Shown here: piece by piece, positions 31,945 through 32,628 of the stretch
How the letters are laid out: each line of letters starts with the position of its first letter
Position numbering within the stretch: position 1 is the stretch's first letter
NCBI GenBank assembly: GCA_050700835.1
Contig: JBOHDX010000097.1
Coordinates: 1 to 32,628, forward strand
Source: JBOHDX01 sp050700835
GTDB taxonomy: Bacteria > Actinomycetota > Actinomycetes > Propionibacteriales > Nocardioidaceae
DNA length: 32,628 bases
Reading direction: 5' to 3'
Notes under the pieces: generated by a model
Databases searched by the model: none
Seen by the model: the letters and a program-made list of their open reading frames with translations, nothing else
Told to the model about the DNA's origin: nothing
Made by a program: the position numbers and the translations under genes

Positions 31945-32027
31945 GCCTGCGATGAAGCTCTCGCGATGAGCATGCACGTCAACTAACGGTCCGCGCCGAT
32001 CCGGCTCGGACCCCACGAAGGAGAACA

Positions 32028-32628
32028 GTGGCAAAGGTCCGAGTTCACGAACTCGCCAAAGAGTTCGGGGTCGAAAGCAAGGTCATCCTCGCGACGCTCA
32101 AGGACATGGGCGAGTTCGTCAAGTCCGCGTCGTCGACCATCGAAGCCCCCGTTGTACGCCGCCTCAGCGAGTCGTTCGGCGAACAGCTGCGCGCCCAGGG
32201 CTCCGCGAAGCCGCCAGCCAAGAAGGCGGCCGTCAAGAAGGCCGCCGCGGCCAAGGCCGACGAGCCTGTGGAACCGACGCCGGTCACCACGCCGGTCCCC
32301 ACCCACCCGGCGGTCGAGACGACGGGCCAGCCCACCCAGGAGCCGCTCGAACAAGCGCCTGCCGCCGCAGCGGTCGCGCCGCCGAGCACGGCTCCTGCAG
32401 AGACGACGGCGCCGGCCCATGCCCCCGCGTCGTTGGAGCCGCCGGCCGACGACGTTGTCGTGGAGTCCCCGCGTACCGAGGGTCGACCAGCGCCTCGCCC
32501 CGGTGCCGGCCGGCCGAGCGGCGTGCGTCCCGGGAACAACCCCTACGCGCCCCGGCAGGGCATGCAGCGCCCCGGCCGCCCAGACCCGGGCGCAGCGCCG
32601 CCGGCGGGTCGCGAGGGGATGCCGGAGC
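32028..32628 (+). CDS. infB: Translation initiation factor IF-2, 5' part
   Basis: The first 200 codons of infB, cut by the window edge. AAGGAG precedes the GTG at 32028. VAKVRVHELAKEFGVESKVI and LKDMGEFVKSASSTIEAPVV form the conserved IF2 N-terminal subdomain. The following Pro/Ala/Lys-rich stretch (PAKKAAVKKAAAAKADEPVE onwards) and the Gly/Arg/Pro region (GVRPGNNPYAPRQGMQRPGR) are the long disordered linker typical of actinobacterial IF-2. The GTPase domain lies beyond the window. It positions initiator tRNA on the ribosome. Confidence 0.93.
   Translation, partial: MAKVRVHELAKEFGVESKVILATLKDMGEFVKSASSTIEAPVVRRLSESFGEQLRAQGSAKPPAKKAAVKKAAAAKADEPVEPTPVTTPVPTHPAVETTGQPTQEPLEQAPAAAAVAPPSTAPAETTAPAHAPASLEPPADDVVVESPRTEGRPAPRPGAGRPSGVRPGNNPYAPRQGMQRPGRPDPGAAPPAGREGMPE

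Overview
The window is high-GC DNA with strong GC bias at third codon positions, many GTG starts and frequent GTGA/ATGA overlaps. It carries the block dxr - M50 protease - ispG - GNAT - GNAT - proS - HAD - rimP - nusA - ylxR - infB, an order typical of Actinomycetota. The DUF4439 gene, the Tat-type lipoproteins and the ylxR/infB arrangement fit a soil-type actinobacterium, perhaps of the Nocardioidaceae or a relative; the exact genus cannot be read from the sequence.

Region 1 (about 1-3950) is a decaying genomic island. It holds a frameshifted HEAT-like gene, an intact P-loop kinase-like gene, a HicAB locus whose toxin has an internal deletion, shreds of a MobF-type conjugative relaxase, a VapBC-like pair in which both genes are broken (the toxin by a 24-bp duplication), an intact 59-residue ClpX-type zinc-finger protein, the 3' end of an ISL3-family transposase, an unidentified gene fragment and the 3' part of a tyrosine integrase with a frameshift. 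Most coding damage in the window is here.

Region 2 (about 4010-15390) is a polyamine catabolism and uptake locus: a class III diamine/putrescine aminotransferase, an agmatinase-family ureohydrolase, a YtcJ-type amidohydrolase, a glutaryl-CoA dehydrogenase-like enzyme, a gamma-aminobutyraldehyde dehydrogenase and a complete spermidine/putrescine ABC importer (potA, potD, potB, potC). A GABA aminotransferase (19410-20753) extends the route from agmatine or putrescine to succinate semialdehyde. Five copies of a palindromic motif close to GCAACGGATTCCGTTGC lie in three promoter regions: aminotransferase/agmatinase, glutaryl-CoA dehydrogenase/aldehyde dehydrogenase, and gabT/dxr. They suggest one common regulator whose gene is not in the window.

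Region 3 (about 15535-19264) is a NarL-type two-component system divergent from a two-gene ABC exporter. Region 4 (20869-32628) is chromosomal backbone: isoprenoid (MEP) enzymes dxr and ispG around a site-2 protease, two acetyltransferases, prolyl-tRNA synthetase, a HAD protein, a ferritin-like DUF4439 protein with a partner lipoprotein, then rimP-nusA-ylxR-infB (infB runs off the end). Three of the four intact convergent gene junctions carry short tandem repeats of different units.
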